Source: Paulinella micropora (taxonomy: Eukaryota; Cercozoa; Imbricatea; Euglyphida; Paulinellidae). From it: a stretch of 64,000 nt of DNA. The stretch spans positions 149,777-213,776 of the forward strand of contig WBZZ01000852.1 in assembly GCA_019918135.1 (NCBI GenBank). Direction: 5' to 3'. Below are positions 54,261 through 64,000 of the stretch, one piece after another. Made by a program: the position numbers and the translations under genes. Every line of letters begins with the position of its first letter. Position 1 is the stretch's first letter. A model generated the notes under the pieces. The model saw nothing but the letters and a program-made list of their open reading frames with translations, did not search any database and was not told the origin of the DNA.

Positions 54261-54523
54261 TACTTTTCTTCTTTCTATTTTACCATTCAAACTTGCTTAA
54301 TGGGAAAAAGGGGGGGGGGGGGGGGTTCATTCAATTTTGGCCTGTGTGCGAGTGTGTGAGTGTGTGTGTGTGTGGTGGTGGTGGTGGTGAGGGGGGGGGG
54401 GGGGGGGAAGAGAATCAGGATGGCGAAGGAAGGGGGAATGAATTGGAAGGGTGAAACAGGTTAATCAATTAAAATGAAAAGCATCAAGAGGATAGATCTG
54501 AAAAATGTATGACAAGCGAAATT

Positions 54524-54563
<40 letters not shown>

Positions 54564-55700
54564 CCAAACCACTGAGTGCAACAACAACAACAACAACCAC
54601 TCTGCTGTGATTGCTCCTAACTCCGGCCCCTCCCTCCCTTCAGAAGGGGGAGCACACGGGTTAGACTCGTGTTGCTGACGCTCGACCAAGGCCGGAACTA
54701 TAAATACAGCACACAGATAAATATGAAATAAAACAAACAATCAATGATCAATCAAACAAACAAACAAACAGACAGACATACAGACACACAAACAAACAAA
54801 CGAACAAATTAATGACGAATAATGAATAAAAATCAAAAGCATAGTTTGCTCGTCTACACACCGCACACATAACACACCACACACATTCATTCACGCATGC
54901 AAGAACAGCACAAGCCAGTAAGCAAGGAAGCAAACGAACAAGCTGGAAAGCTTATCATCAGCTGCCTGGCTTATCCGAAACCTAGCCGATGTGATCGTTT
55001 GTTCTTGAAGTAACACCACAACCAACCATCTCATATCATCATTCTTATACATACACCACGCCACACACCTGACGTCACACGTAAAAGACAGACAGCATGC
55101 ACACCTGTGGTCACCACATGAGAAACACACCTGCCACAGTACTTTTTCTTGCTATTTCTTGCCAATACCCCTAGCTTCTCTGGACACGAATTTTCATTGC
55201 AAACACGCAGCTGGAAGGGCACCAAACAAGCGGCTCAAGTTGGTTAGTTCATCCAAAAAGGTAGTAAATTTTACTTGTGGTACGACCCTGGAAAGGGTAG
55301 GGCGAGTTTCCATAAAACTAGCCAAGTGCAGATGTGCCATGGCATGGGTCATCAAACCCCCAAACCATGAGGTGAGTCGAGGCCTGGGAGTCCAGATCGA
55401 GCCTCCAGACGTCCATCACCCACTCATCACTCCTCTTTTTTCCACACAACTTGTGTCTCTTGAGCGACTTCGCCAGATAAAATCGCACTCATACGCACTT
55501 TCACGCAGGTATTCACACAAGCAAAACCCCCTGCGATAGCCCCCGCCACCTCCCGCCTCCTAGTCTCCTACCTGCACTCCAACCATACCAGACCCCATCA
55601 TCTTTTCCACGAAAAAGGATCCAGTAATGGGCGTCCGCAAAATACGGCCAACGGCCAACGGTTGGGGAGGTTTTGGTTGAGAGACCCTTTTTGCCCGTTT
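54261..55700. other. Simple-repeat-rich non-coding host DNA
   Basis: No gene is seen. Holds G-runs (54,310-54,326, 54,391-54,407), GT and GGT tracts (54,355-54,389), AAC tracts (54,523-54,596) and AAAC tracts (54,730-54,810). Confidence 0.5.
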
Positions 55701-55791
55701 CCTTGAGAGACCTTTTTGGTTGAAAGAGATTGTCAACCAAAACCGTATATATGCGTTGGTCGCACGTTTTGGTCGCGCCTTTTTGGTCCCT

Positions 55792-55798
55792 TATAAAA
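55792..55798 (+). promoter_or_regulatory. TATA box upstream of the zinc-finger gene
   Basis: TATAAAA, 308 bp before the ATG at 56106, in a region with repeated TTTTTGGTTGA words. A plausible core promoter for the zinc-finger gene with a ~280-base leader. Confidence 0.45.
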
Positions 55799-55802
55799 CC
55801 TT

Positions 55803-55962
55803 TGACGTATTTTGCGTAAAATATGTGTTAAAAACACCGGCCCGGCAAAGACATTGGTTGGGCAGAAAGGCAGTAGAATCGATAGGAAGTGAAGACGTGG
55901 CTTGGAAGATTAATAAAACTTAGACGTATTTTACGGAAGGTTTGTGTTGAATTCACCGGCTG
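55803..55962 (+). repeat. Diverged direct repeat in the zinc-finger gene leader
   Basis: GACGTATTTTGCGTAAAATA with GTGTTAAAAACACCGG (from ~55,805) and GACGTATTTTACGGAAGGTT with GTGTTGAATTCACCGG (from ~55,923) are related ~38-bp units. Confidence 0.5.
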
Positions 55963-56105
55963 AGAGCAGTGGTTTCTGGAAACGCTCGACCAAGCGAAAC
56001 GTGCGACCACCGCACACGCACGGTTTGGCGAAAAGGGTCCCTCACGACCAAAAACATTTCCTACATTTCTGAAGAAGCGAGCTGGGTAGGAGAAAGTAAC
56101 CAACC

Positions 56106-57697
56106 ATGGCAACTCAGTCACAGAACACAGGGCAGAAGGTCACTAAGCACCGCTGCCATTACTGCCAGAAATGTTTCTCTCGATCGGTCACCCTGAAGAC
56201 GCACATTCGAATTCATACGGGCGAGAAGCCCTTCAACTGCCCCTACTGCCAACGCGCGTTCGCCCGCAAGTGTGACATGAAGCATCACATGCTGACACAC
56301 ACAGGCGAGAAACCTTACAAGTGCCACCTTTGTCCTAAGTCGTTCCGTCAGTCGGGCCAACGCACCGCTCATATTCGTATCCACACCGGCGTCAAGCCAT
56401 ACAGTTGCAAGGAATGCAACCGCTGTTTCGCTCGGAAATCTGACCTCTTGGATCACCAACGAATCCACACTGGCGAGCGTCCTTACAAGTGCGAGTACTG
56501 CGGCAAGGCCTTCATTCAAAGCGGTACCTACAGCGCGCACTTGCGAACGCATGTCGACCCCGAAACCGGCGAGCGCGTACAAGTGAAACGACCCATCAAG
56601 AAGAACGCGACCGACCTTTTCACAGACGCGGTGACCCTTGATCCCACCCCCACCACCGTGAGAACTGGTGACTTTGTTGCCCCTGGGACCGCGGTTCGAG
56701 CCAGTGCGCCCTCCCATCTCCCGATGGTGATGTCAGTGACTCTCAAGAATCATAACAAGCCTCTTCCCGAGGCCGACTTCAACTTGCTCGAGGAATACAA
56801 GACACCTACTTGTAGTCCAAACCCTCCGACATTTCTGGGAAAGCGCTCGCATCACGATGCGAACTGGCAAACGCAAGCCTTCAGTGCCCCTGGTAAGATT
56901 TTCTCTCTCTCTATCTCTCTCTCGCACACACACACAAACGTGTTTCAGCTTCCTCAATCCTTGTTTTGTGTTTCTTAGACTTCAGCAACAGCAGTGGTCT
57001 TCACCTTCCCGAGCCCACGCCAGCAGCGACCTCGTTCCAAGCCGATGACAGCTTTTCAATCCTTCAATCCCCCGACCTGGTCTCCAGCCGTCTAGTCAGC
57101 CTGACGGAGCCTACGACCAAGCGTCTCCGCAGCAACGGCTTTAGCAGTTCGATGTCCCCTTTCCGCTCTGTCAGGAAACTAGAACATTCAATGAAACTAG
57201 ACCATTCAATCAGCCGCACCGCATCGAACGACATCGCAACACTTCCTGTTGATCGCTCCCTGAGCAACATGAGCTTTGGTAGACTACTGTCGAAAGAGTC
57301 TCCGCTCTTCCCTCTGAGGCAGCTGCAACAGCACAAGGACTCCCCGCTCGTTCCTTTACGCCAGCTACTAAACCACGAACATGGACACAAGGATTCACCT
57401 TTCTTCCCTATGCGACAGTTGCAACAAAGCCTGAACTCCGATCAACACATCTTCCTCGACGCATCTTTCCCTTCCGAGACACTCCAGGATTCAAGTCACT
57501 TTCCTTATGACAGCCACTCCGCGCCAAAGGACAGCGGCCACATCTTCGAGGGTCTGGGACCGGCAGAGCGAAGTCGATCTGTTCTGTCTATTATATATCC
57601 TGAAGGCAGCAACGGTGCGAGTTCTGACTCACATTTCTCTCACGCCAGTCCTTTTAATCAAAACAACCAGCATTTCCAAATAGCGTCCGTGATGTAG
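56106..57697 (+). CDS. C2H2 zinc-finger transcription factor (two exons)
   Basis: Exon 1 56106-56892, intron 56893-56978 (GTAAGA...TTCTTAG, 86 bp, phase 1), exon 2 56979-57697; 501 residues. The ATG (MATQSQNTGQKVTKH) is followed at once by five tandem C2H2 fingers (residues ~16-155). They begin CHYCQKCFSRSVTLKTHIRIH-type and have HTGEKP linkers between most of them; all Cys/His ligands are present. The rest is Ser/Pro/Leu-rich with repeated PLFPLRQLQQ, PLVPLRQLL and PFFPMRQLQQ motifs, probably a regulatory region. This is a DNA-binding regulator acting in the nucleus. No frame break is present, so it is the clearest live host gene. Poly(A) signals lie at 57920-57925 and ~57948. Confidence 0.85.
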
Positions 57698-57766
57698 ACA
57701 CCCTAACCATTATGTAACTTCATAATTTTTTATAGAGAAAGAAATATCAACCGGTCTAGTAAGCAT

Positions 57767-57931
57767 TATGGTTGCGCTCGTGCGATTAACTTTGTCGAAG
57801 GAAGTAACACTTGTCAAAAAATACAACCCTGACCAAGTGAACTAAAGTTATTGGCACGAGTGCAATTTACTCTGTCAAAGGAAATAAGAATTGTCTAAAA
57901 ATACAACCTTGACAAGCGAAATAAAGTTATT
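57767..57931. repeat. Diverged ~82-bp tandem repeat in the 3' flank
   Basis: Two units of about 82 bp, each running from a GCxCGxG core to AAAAATACAACC...AAGTTATTGGC. They lie in the 3' untranslated or flanking part of the zinc-finger gene and include its AATAAA. Confidence 0.6.
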
Positions 57932-58274
57932 GGCAAAAAGGAATCTTAATAAAATATTTTTCAGTTCCACAATTTTTTTAATTTGAACTTTTCCCAACTT
58001 GGAATTGCTAGGCGCAGTTTATTGTGAAAGTATTATCACCTTATCCTGTCACGACACAAAGCTGTGTCACTGAATCTGTGGTGTCGTGGGTTTTCAATAC
58101 AAATAAAATTACGTCGTGTCCCAGGTTTCCAATATCAATGAAATTATAATTTGTAACAGAAATGATATGCTAAGCTGCGTTTCCATAATTCGAGAGATGC
58201 TGAAGCGATCTGTGAAGGTACGGACGTAATATCTTACCGGGAAGTGACTTAAATATTTAAGTGAAAATGAGTCT

Positions 58275-58310
58275 GATTATTATTATTATTATTATTATTA
58301 TTATTTATTA
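58275..58310. repeat. (ATT)n microsatellite
   Basis: ATT units directly before SINE copy C. Confidence 0.9.
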
Positions 58311-58311
58311 T

Positions 58312-58544
58312 GGACACCGTGATAGCACAGTGGTCAAGTTCTACCATCTGGGCCCTGTCGCCAGTTCGATTCCCGTCGGTGCCACCAGTATTTTCATTGA
58401 ACATACCTGCCCCCGTCTGGAAGTGTTGGAACTGCTCGTGCGGGGGTGTCATTAGAGCCTATCGTCAATTCTTCGTACTCCCCTCACGGGTGAGACGATG
58501 GAGGCGCATGTGCAGATTTGCATCAGCCATTGACAGAGAAGCAC
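58312..58544 (+). mobile_element. tRNA-derived SINE, copy C
   Basis: Plus-strand copy with box A TAGCACAGTGG and box B AGTTCGATTCC, one GTATTTTCATTGAACATACC segment and the standard body, followed by an (ATT)n tail to ~58,628. Confidence 0.85.

Positions 58545-58628
<84 letters not shown>
58545..58628. repeat. (ATT)n microsatellite, tail of SINE copy C
   Basis: ATT units joining copy C to copy D. Confidence 0.95.
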
Positions 58629-59006
<378 letters not shown>

Positions 59007-59272
59007 GGACACCGTGATAGCCCAGTGGTCAAGTTCTACAATCTGGGCCCTGTCGCCAGTTCGATTCCCGTCGGTGCCACCAGTATTTTCATTGAACATA
59101 CCGATCCGTCTGGACAAGTATTTTCATTGAACATACCGGCCCGTCTGGAAGTGTTGGAACTGCCCTTGCGGGGGTGTCATTAGAGCTTATCGTCAATTCT
59201 TCGTACTCCCCTCACGGGTGAGACGATGGAGGCGCATGTGCAGAAATGCATCAGCCATTGACAGAGAAGCAC
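59007..59272 (+). mobile_element. tRNA-derived SINE, copy E
   Basis: Longer subfamily like copy D, followed by ~160 bp of ATT with a single ATC change. Confidence 0.85.
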
Positions 59273-59432
<160 letters not shown>

Positions 59433-59472
59433 GGACACCGTGATAGCCCAGTGGTCAAGTTCTACCATCTGA
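59433..59472 (+). mobile_element. tRNA-derived SINE, truncated copy F
   Basis: Only the first ~40 bp (through box A to TCTACCATCTG) remain; unrelated sequence beginning AGCCGGTGTAATGCC follows. The break fits insertion of the adjoining retrotransposon into this copy. Confidence 0.75.
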
Positions 59473-60557
59473 GCCGGTGTAATGCCCCCAACGATAGCTC
59501 GTAAAAAGTCGGTAATACAACCAAACACAGTCCTCAAGAATGAGAATGATGTCTCGTTGTATTAGCTCAGTGAAGCCAAAAAGGAAAACAGCAACAGACC
59601 AGGAATAAAATGGCATCAGGTCCAATCCGGACAAATAATACTGAAAAACAAGCTGGTGCACCTGTCACCAGGAAAAGGTATTTTTTACCGGCTATCCGGG
59701 GGGTGATGCCTACAGTACCCCCTCCCGATTTTATGACGGAAATAGCATTTTCGTCATACACCTTCTGATTTCTTTCTGCAAATAGTATGCGCTATGGAGT
59801 CATGCCACACAGCGCATCGACCCACGGATAGACGCTAAAAGACGATAAATATATCCTCATACGGCACGTCAAAGCGGATTCTCTAGCCTTTCTTGTAAAT
59901 TTTGAACTCCTTCCCCTCAATTTCTTTTTTTTTCTTTTTTTTTTTCGGCAGTATGTCAAGAACAAACGTACAATTAATAAAAAAATACAAGCAACGTGGT
60001 GCTGTAGTACGATTCCCCCTTTGATCTCCTTCTTCTTCTTATCATTATCATTATTATTCTTATTATTCACAGGGAGATCGTAAGTACATTGTCTTTTTTA
60101 ATGACATACCCTTGTATAAGGCGGATATCCTATGATATAGTATTAGGGTGCCAGTCCTAATAGCTATATCCGAAGTCGAGGTGTATGTACCCGACCCTGC
60201 GATATACCGACACAAGTAGAGATTGACCGTGCTCAGGTACGACAGTATATAATCTATCGTAAAAAATAATTTAATGAAAGTTTCAGAGAACATTTCATTT
60301 TCGAGAACATCATCCCAGGACTTGGAAAGGGTCATACCCGGGAACACCATCGCTCAATACACTAGCGATCCCCGTATACGGTGTAGTATCATCGTCGATC
60401 GACCTTTCGCACTCGTATGTTGCGATCGAATGCCAAGTTATATCACTGAGTCTTTTTAATATTCATATTGATAACTGATGATGCATGATCAAATCATGAT
60501 ACGCCGTGGGCAATCAATCAGTTTATTTGAGACGCATAAAGAAAAATAGTTTTTTTG
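59473..60557 (-). other. 3' region and probable LTR of the minus-strand Ty3/gypsy element
   Basis: Non-coding DNA between the truncated SINE and the end of the pol frame. A TGTAATGCC start at ~59,479 could be the outer LTR edge. The pyrimidine tract at 59,925-59,945 (purine-rich on the element's strand) could be its polypurine tract. The matching LTR lies outside the window, so the limits are not proven. Confidence 0.35.
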
Positions 60558-63500
60558 TCACTGCCTTCGTCGTCTGGCGCGGATTTCTTTGCCTGGTGGA
60601 GGACCACCAACAAAAGTCAGATCGAACTTTGACTGTTCGAGAATGTCCCAGATCTTATTAGGGATTCCGCCCAACGATAATTCAAAAGGGACATCAAGCA
60701 CTCCTCTTGGCAGTGTCTGAATGGTCCACGCAGTGTAATCCTTGTCTCTGGGAGTAATTGTAACATCCCATGTCTCGAGACTTTTTGCGTCTTTATATAC
60801 TGGCAGATAATGTCTTGCCTTTGGAACCTCAACCGGGTCCATACTTCTCCAGAACTGGAGTATCGGTTGTACTATCTTTGCGGCTGATGATATTTTGAGT
60901 ATCCGTGTGACACGCATCTGTCGTGGGACCGCCACGACCCGCATCAAGTATAAGTCTGAGAGAGTGTCATCAGCGACATGTTGTTCCGCTGGTCTCATCA
61001 GATAGAAAGCATCTTTCACCCATGCGATGGTTGCTATCGCATCGCCTTCCTTCCATCGCTCATGGACAATCTCAACGTTGCCCGCGTTTGGGTCAGTGTC
61101 CGTCCCCTCCTCCTCCTGGTGGACGTCCTTTGATCTCATCGACCTCATCGCCTTCCTCGGTTGGTCGTTGATAAGATCATTCCGCGCTCTCCTTAGCTGC
61201 GCCTCTGTGATCTTCTCCTTCTTTCCGCTATGCTCTCGCGGAGACTTGGACTGAGTCCCCACCGCGCTTATGCGGTCAGTCTTCTCCTTGCTGTCCACCT
61301 CACTCTCCTCCTTCTCAGCTATCGGTGCCCGATAAGCATCGTCTTGGTCTATGCCAGCCTCCTTGTGGATGGGCGGCACCTCTTTGAAATCATCCTTCAT
61401 CCGTTTTAACGCCTCCTCAACGGATTCATCTTCCAGTAAGAAGGGATCATACTTAATCAGCCTTCTTACATTCACAATTTGCACCTTCCCTCTACCCCTG
61501 ATCTTGTAATTCAGAGGTCCCGTCTGTTCCATAATCTGAAAAGGTCCTTTCCAGTGAGTGAACAGCTTAGAGCTGACTCCCTTCGGGACTTGAGGATGGT
61601 ACAATAGTACAATATCCCCGACCTGGAACTTGATCTGATCCAAGTGCGCTTGTCGCACCCCTTCAGCATCAGTCTTTCGGCGCTCCGCCTCTCTATGCGC
61701 CCTGACTATTTGTTCCGCCTCCATCTTCACTCTAAGTCTCATCCCAAACAACTCATCCGCATCCGCCCAAGTGTCTTTTGGGTGAAGGAGCGAAGTCGGG
61801 ATATCAGGCTCACGCCCATATACTAACTGATATGGCGAGATTGAGCTTTTCGAGCCTCCTAACGCCGTAGAGGGTAGACAGTTCATTGCAAACGCAAATG
61901 ATGGTGCTGCCTCGACCCATGCTCTTTGATTCTCCTTCGTCGTGCAATACATCTTTAGCGAGGCTTTGAGGGGTCTGTGTACCCGCTCGATTTTCCCATT
62001 TGCTCGCGGGTTATAGGCAGTAACATATTGCCATTTCATCCCGTAAAATGTAGATAGTTTGTCGATGACCTCGTTATTAAAGTCCGAGCCTCGATCAGAA
62101 CATATCTTTCTTGGTACTCCGATCTGTGAGATGATCCTATCGATCAGCGCCTCGGCCGTCGTCTTGCCGGTAACGTCTTTGACAGGGATGATCCACACAT
62201 AGCTGGTGGCTCTGTCAATAGCCGTAAGGAGGTATTTGTAACCATCCTTCGATTCTGGGAAAGGTCCCACATGATCAATGTGTATAAACTCAAACATCCC
62301 CGCATGAAGAGGAAATTCACCAATCAGGCCGAAATTTGCCTTCAGTGGTGTTTTGTTTATCTTGCACGGGATGCATGCATCCACCGCCTGATCTATCTCC
62401 TCCTTCATCTTCTTCCACCAGAATCGCCTCGCTACGAACATATGAGTTCGTTGTCGACCCGGATGCGCCAAAAGTGGGCAATTGTGGGCTGCGACAAATA
62501 TAAATCGTCTCAGACTCTCCGGTACCCAAAGGGTCCATTTGTCCGGCTGTGACGCATAGCGACCGTGAAGGCCCTTGTACCACAGTAGACCATCTCTCCA
62601 TCCCATCTCCTTCATCTGATCTTTGATCGCTTTCGTTATCCGTAGCTCATCCGGGTTCTGATATAACTGTATAAGTCTTCTTTAAACTCCGGATCTTGAG
62701 CCTGTTGTTGCCTCCATGCGGTAGGCGAGGCTATATGGATAGTACCATCTTCTAGCCGTACCCCGATTCTTTCCGGGTCATCGTCTAGGTCACTTCTCCG
62801 CTCTTGAGGAGGCTCCGAATAAACTTCCTGCGTCTCCTCTTCCTCTCTTATGTTCGCCTTCGCATTCTCATATACGTCATAGGACCACTCAGCGTCCTCC
62901 TGGGTATGTAGCTCACAACATATCCCGTGATCCGGGCCTTGTGGACTGTACCGTAGACCTGTGCGGTCATATCGGACTCCACTCGCCATCTCCATCGCCT
63001 CAATGTGGCTGACCTCATACACCTTGTCAGTGGACAAGTCTTCCATCTCCACCGTGGACACCAACGCCGATACTTCTGAGTTAAACTCTAGCCTAGAGAG
63101 GCTATCAGCGACCACATTTCGCTTTCCCGGTAGATGAACCATTGTAAAATCGAAACAAGACAAGAACGCTTGCCACCGCGCCAGCCGTCCCGTCTGTTCA
63201 TGATTCATCAACCATAACAGGTTATGATGATCAGTTCTGACAGTAAATTGAGGTCCTCCCCACAAATACTCTCTGACTTGAGGGCCCATACTACCGCCAA
63301 CGCCTCTCTTTGCCTTGTGCAATAGTTTCTCTCCGCCGCACACAACTTCCTACTAATAAACATGATTGGGCGTAATTTCTTCTCCTCATCCTCTTGTTGT
63401 AATACAGCCCCAATCGCAAACTTAGATGCGTCTGTATCGACTACGAATTGTTTCGTAAAGTCAGGCATCGTTAACACCAGTCCTCCGTCTTTCGGGTCTT

Positions 63501-64000
63501 TGTAAATGAGATCTTTGAGCGCATGAAACGCTTGCAAAGCCTCTTCGTCCCACTTCTCAAAGTCTCCAAAATCTATCATTTTCTCCACTTTAGCCCGTGT
63601 TGCACCCCAATCGGGTATAAACTGGCTATAGTATTGCGCCATCGCAAGGAATGAGTGCAATTCAGTGCGGTTCTTCGGTATCGGTCGATTCATAATCTCC
63701 TCCCTCTTCTCTTTGGATATCGAGACTCGATTATGGGAGATCTCGTACCCTAAGTATGTCACACTTGTCTTGGCAAGTTGACACTTCTTTAGATTGCACT
63801 TCAGGCCAAAAGCTCCGATGCGCCTGAATATATCGGACAAATGATCGATATGCTCCTCCATTGTGTTAGAGTATACGATAATGTCATCGATATAGCAAAA
63901 TGCATATTCTCCCGCCTTCTGTCCCCGCCTTCTCATAAAGCCACCGTCAGACAAATCATCGTACTGACTGCTCAACATCTTCTGCATCGCCTTCTGAAAA
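60558..64000 (-). mobile_element. pol: Ty3/gypsy retrotransposon pol (runs off the right edge)
   Basis: From the right edge: reverse transcriptase with FCYIDDIIVYSNTMEEHIDH (~63,890), RNase H (VDTDASKFAIGAVLQQ, QREALAVVWAL, TDHHNLLWLMN), HHCC finger (HNCPLLAHPGRQ to CIPCK), and an integrase core with HIDHVGPF, CSDRGSDFNNE and ANGKIERVHRP. A GPY/F-type segment (HWKGPFQIMEQTGPLNYKIR) and a ~250-residue charged tail follow, stopping at 60558. Two frameshifts are visible, near 63,290 and near 62,660; otherwise the integrase frame is open for 685 codons. Gag, protease and the start of RT are outside the window. The shared domain order and motifs place it with the 25.3-28.0 kb fragment in the same broad group, but the two differ throughout. 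Confidence 0.9.

Overview
The window is a patchwork of eukaryotic genomic DNA made of four blocks that differ sharply in base composition. The right-hand part carries a C2H2 zinc-finger gene with a GT-AG intron, tRNA-derived SINEs, Ty3/gypsy retrotransposons and long microsatellites, so the host is a eukaryote. I cannot name the lineage from this sequence.

Block 1 (1-25,076) is very GC-rich, compact and largely intronless, with genes on both strands and poly(A) signals embedded in neighbouring genes. It encodes two tandem paralogous leucine-rich proteins, an F-box/LRR protein, a ~3,080-codon type I membrane glycoprotein built on hyalin-repeat (HYR)-like modules, a Ser/Thr kinase-like protein, two proteins I do not recognise, and a large superfamily 1 helicase. 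The layout resembles a large dsDNA virus (herpesvirus- or mirusvirus-like, unproven), integrated or assembled into host sequence. No capsid, portal, terminase or polymerase gene lies in the window. Almost every gene except the F-box/LRR gene is broken by frameshifts, many near C/G homopolymers; this is either decay of an endogenous viral element or homopolymer sequencing error.

Block 2 (about 25,325-28,039) is a Ty3/gypsy fragment (reverse transcriptase, RNase H, integrase) truncated at both ends. Block 3 (about 28,036-42,478) is AT-rich and is a Polinton-like virus (PLV) or virophage-like element: protein-primed-type DNA polymerase B, DUF3223/HNH-like protein, capsid-gene fragments, penton-like protein, two paralogous fibre-like proteins and a tyrosine recombinase, flanked by an 11-bp direct repeat. 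Two capsid-gene fragments meet head-to-head at about 36,371 and several gene types occur twice. The block therefore looks like a fusion of two related elements that lost the packaging ATPase and protease region.

Block 4 (about 42,480-64,000) is repeat-rich host DNA: a 180-bp-arm inverted repeat, a decayed unknown gene (44.1-47.1 kb), two groups of tRNA-derived SINEs joined by (ATT)n tracts, a 2.7-kb ATTAC-type satellite that flips orientation at a palindrome, the zinc-finger gene (56.1-57.7 kb), and a second Ty3/gypsy element on the minus strand that runs off the right edge.

Functionally, block 1 suggests a virus with a large adhesive envelope protein, a signalling kinase, ubiquitin-pathway mimicry and a replication helicase. 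Block 3 suggests a small DNA virus or transposon able to integrate by tyrosine recombination. Their adjacency recalls virophage/giant-virus pairs, but that link is inference only.
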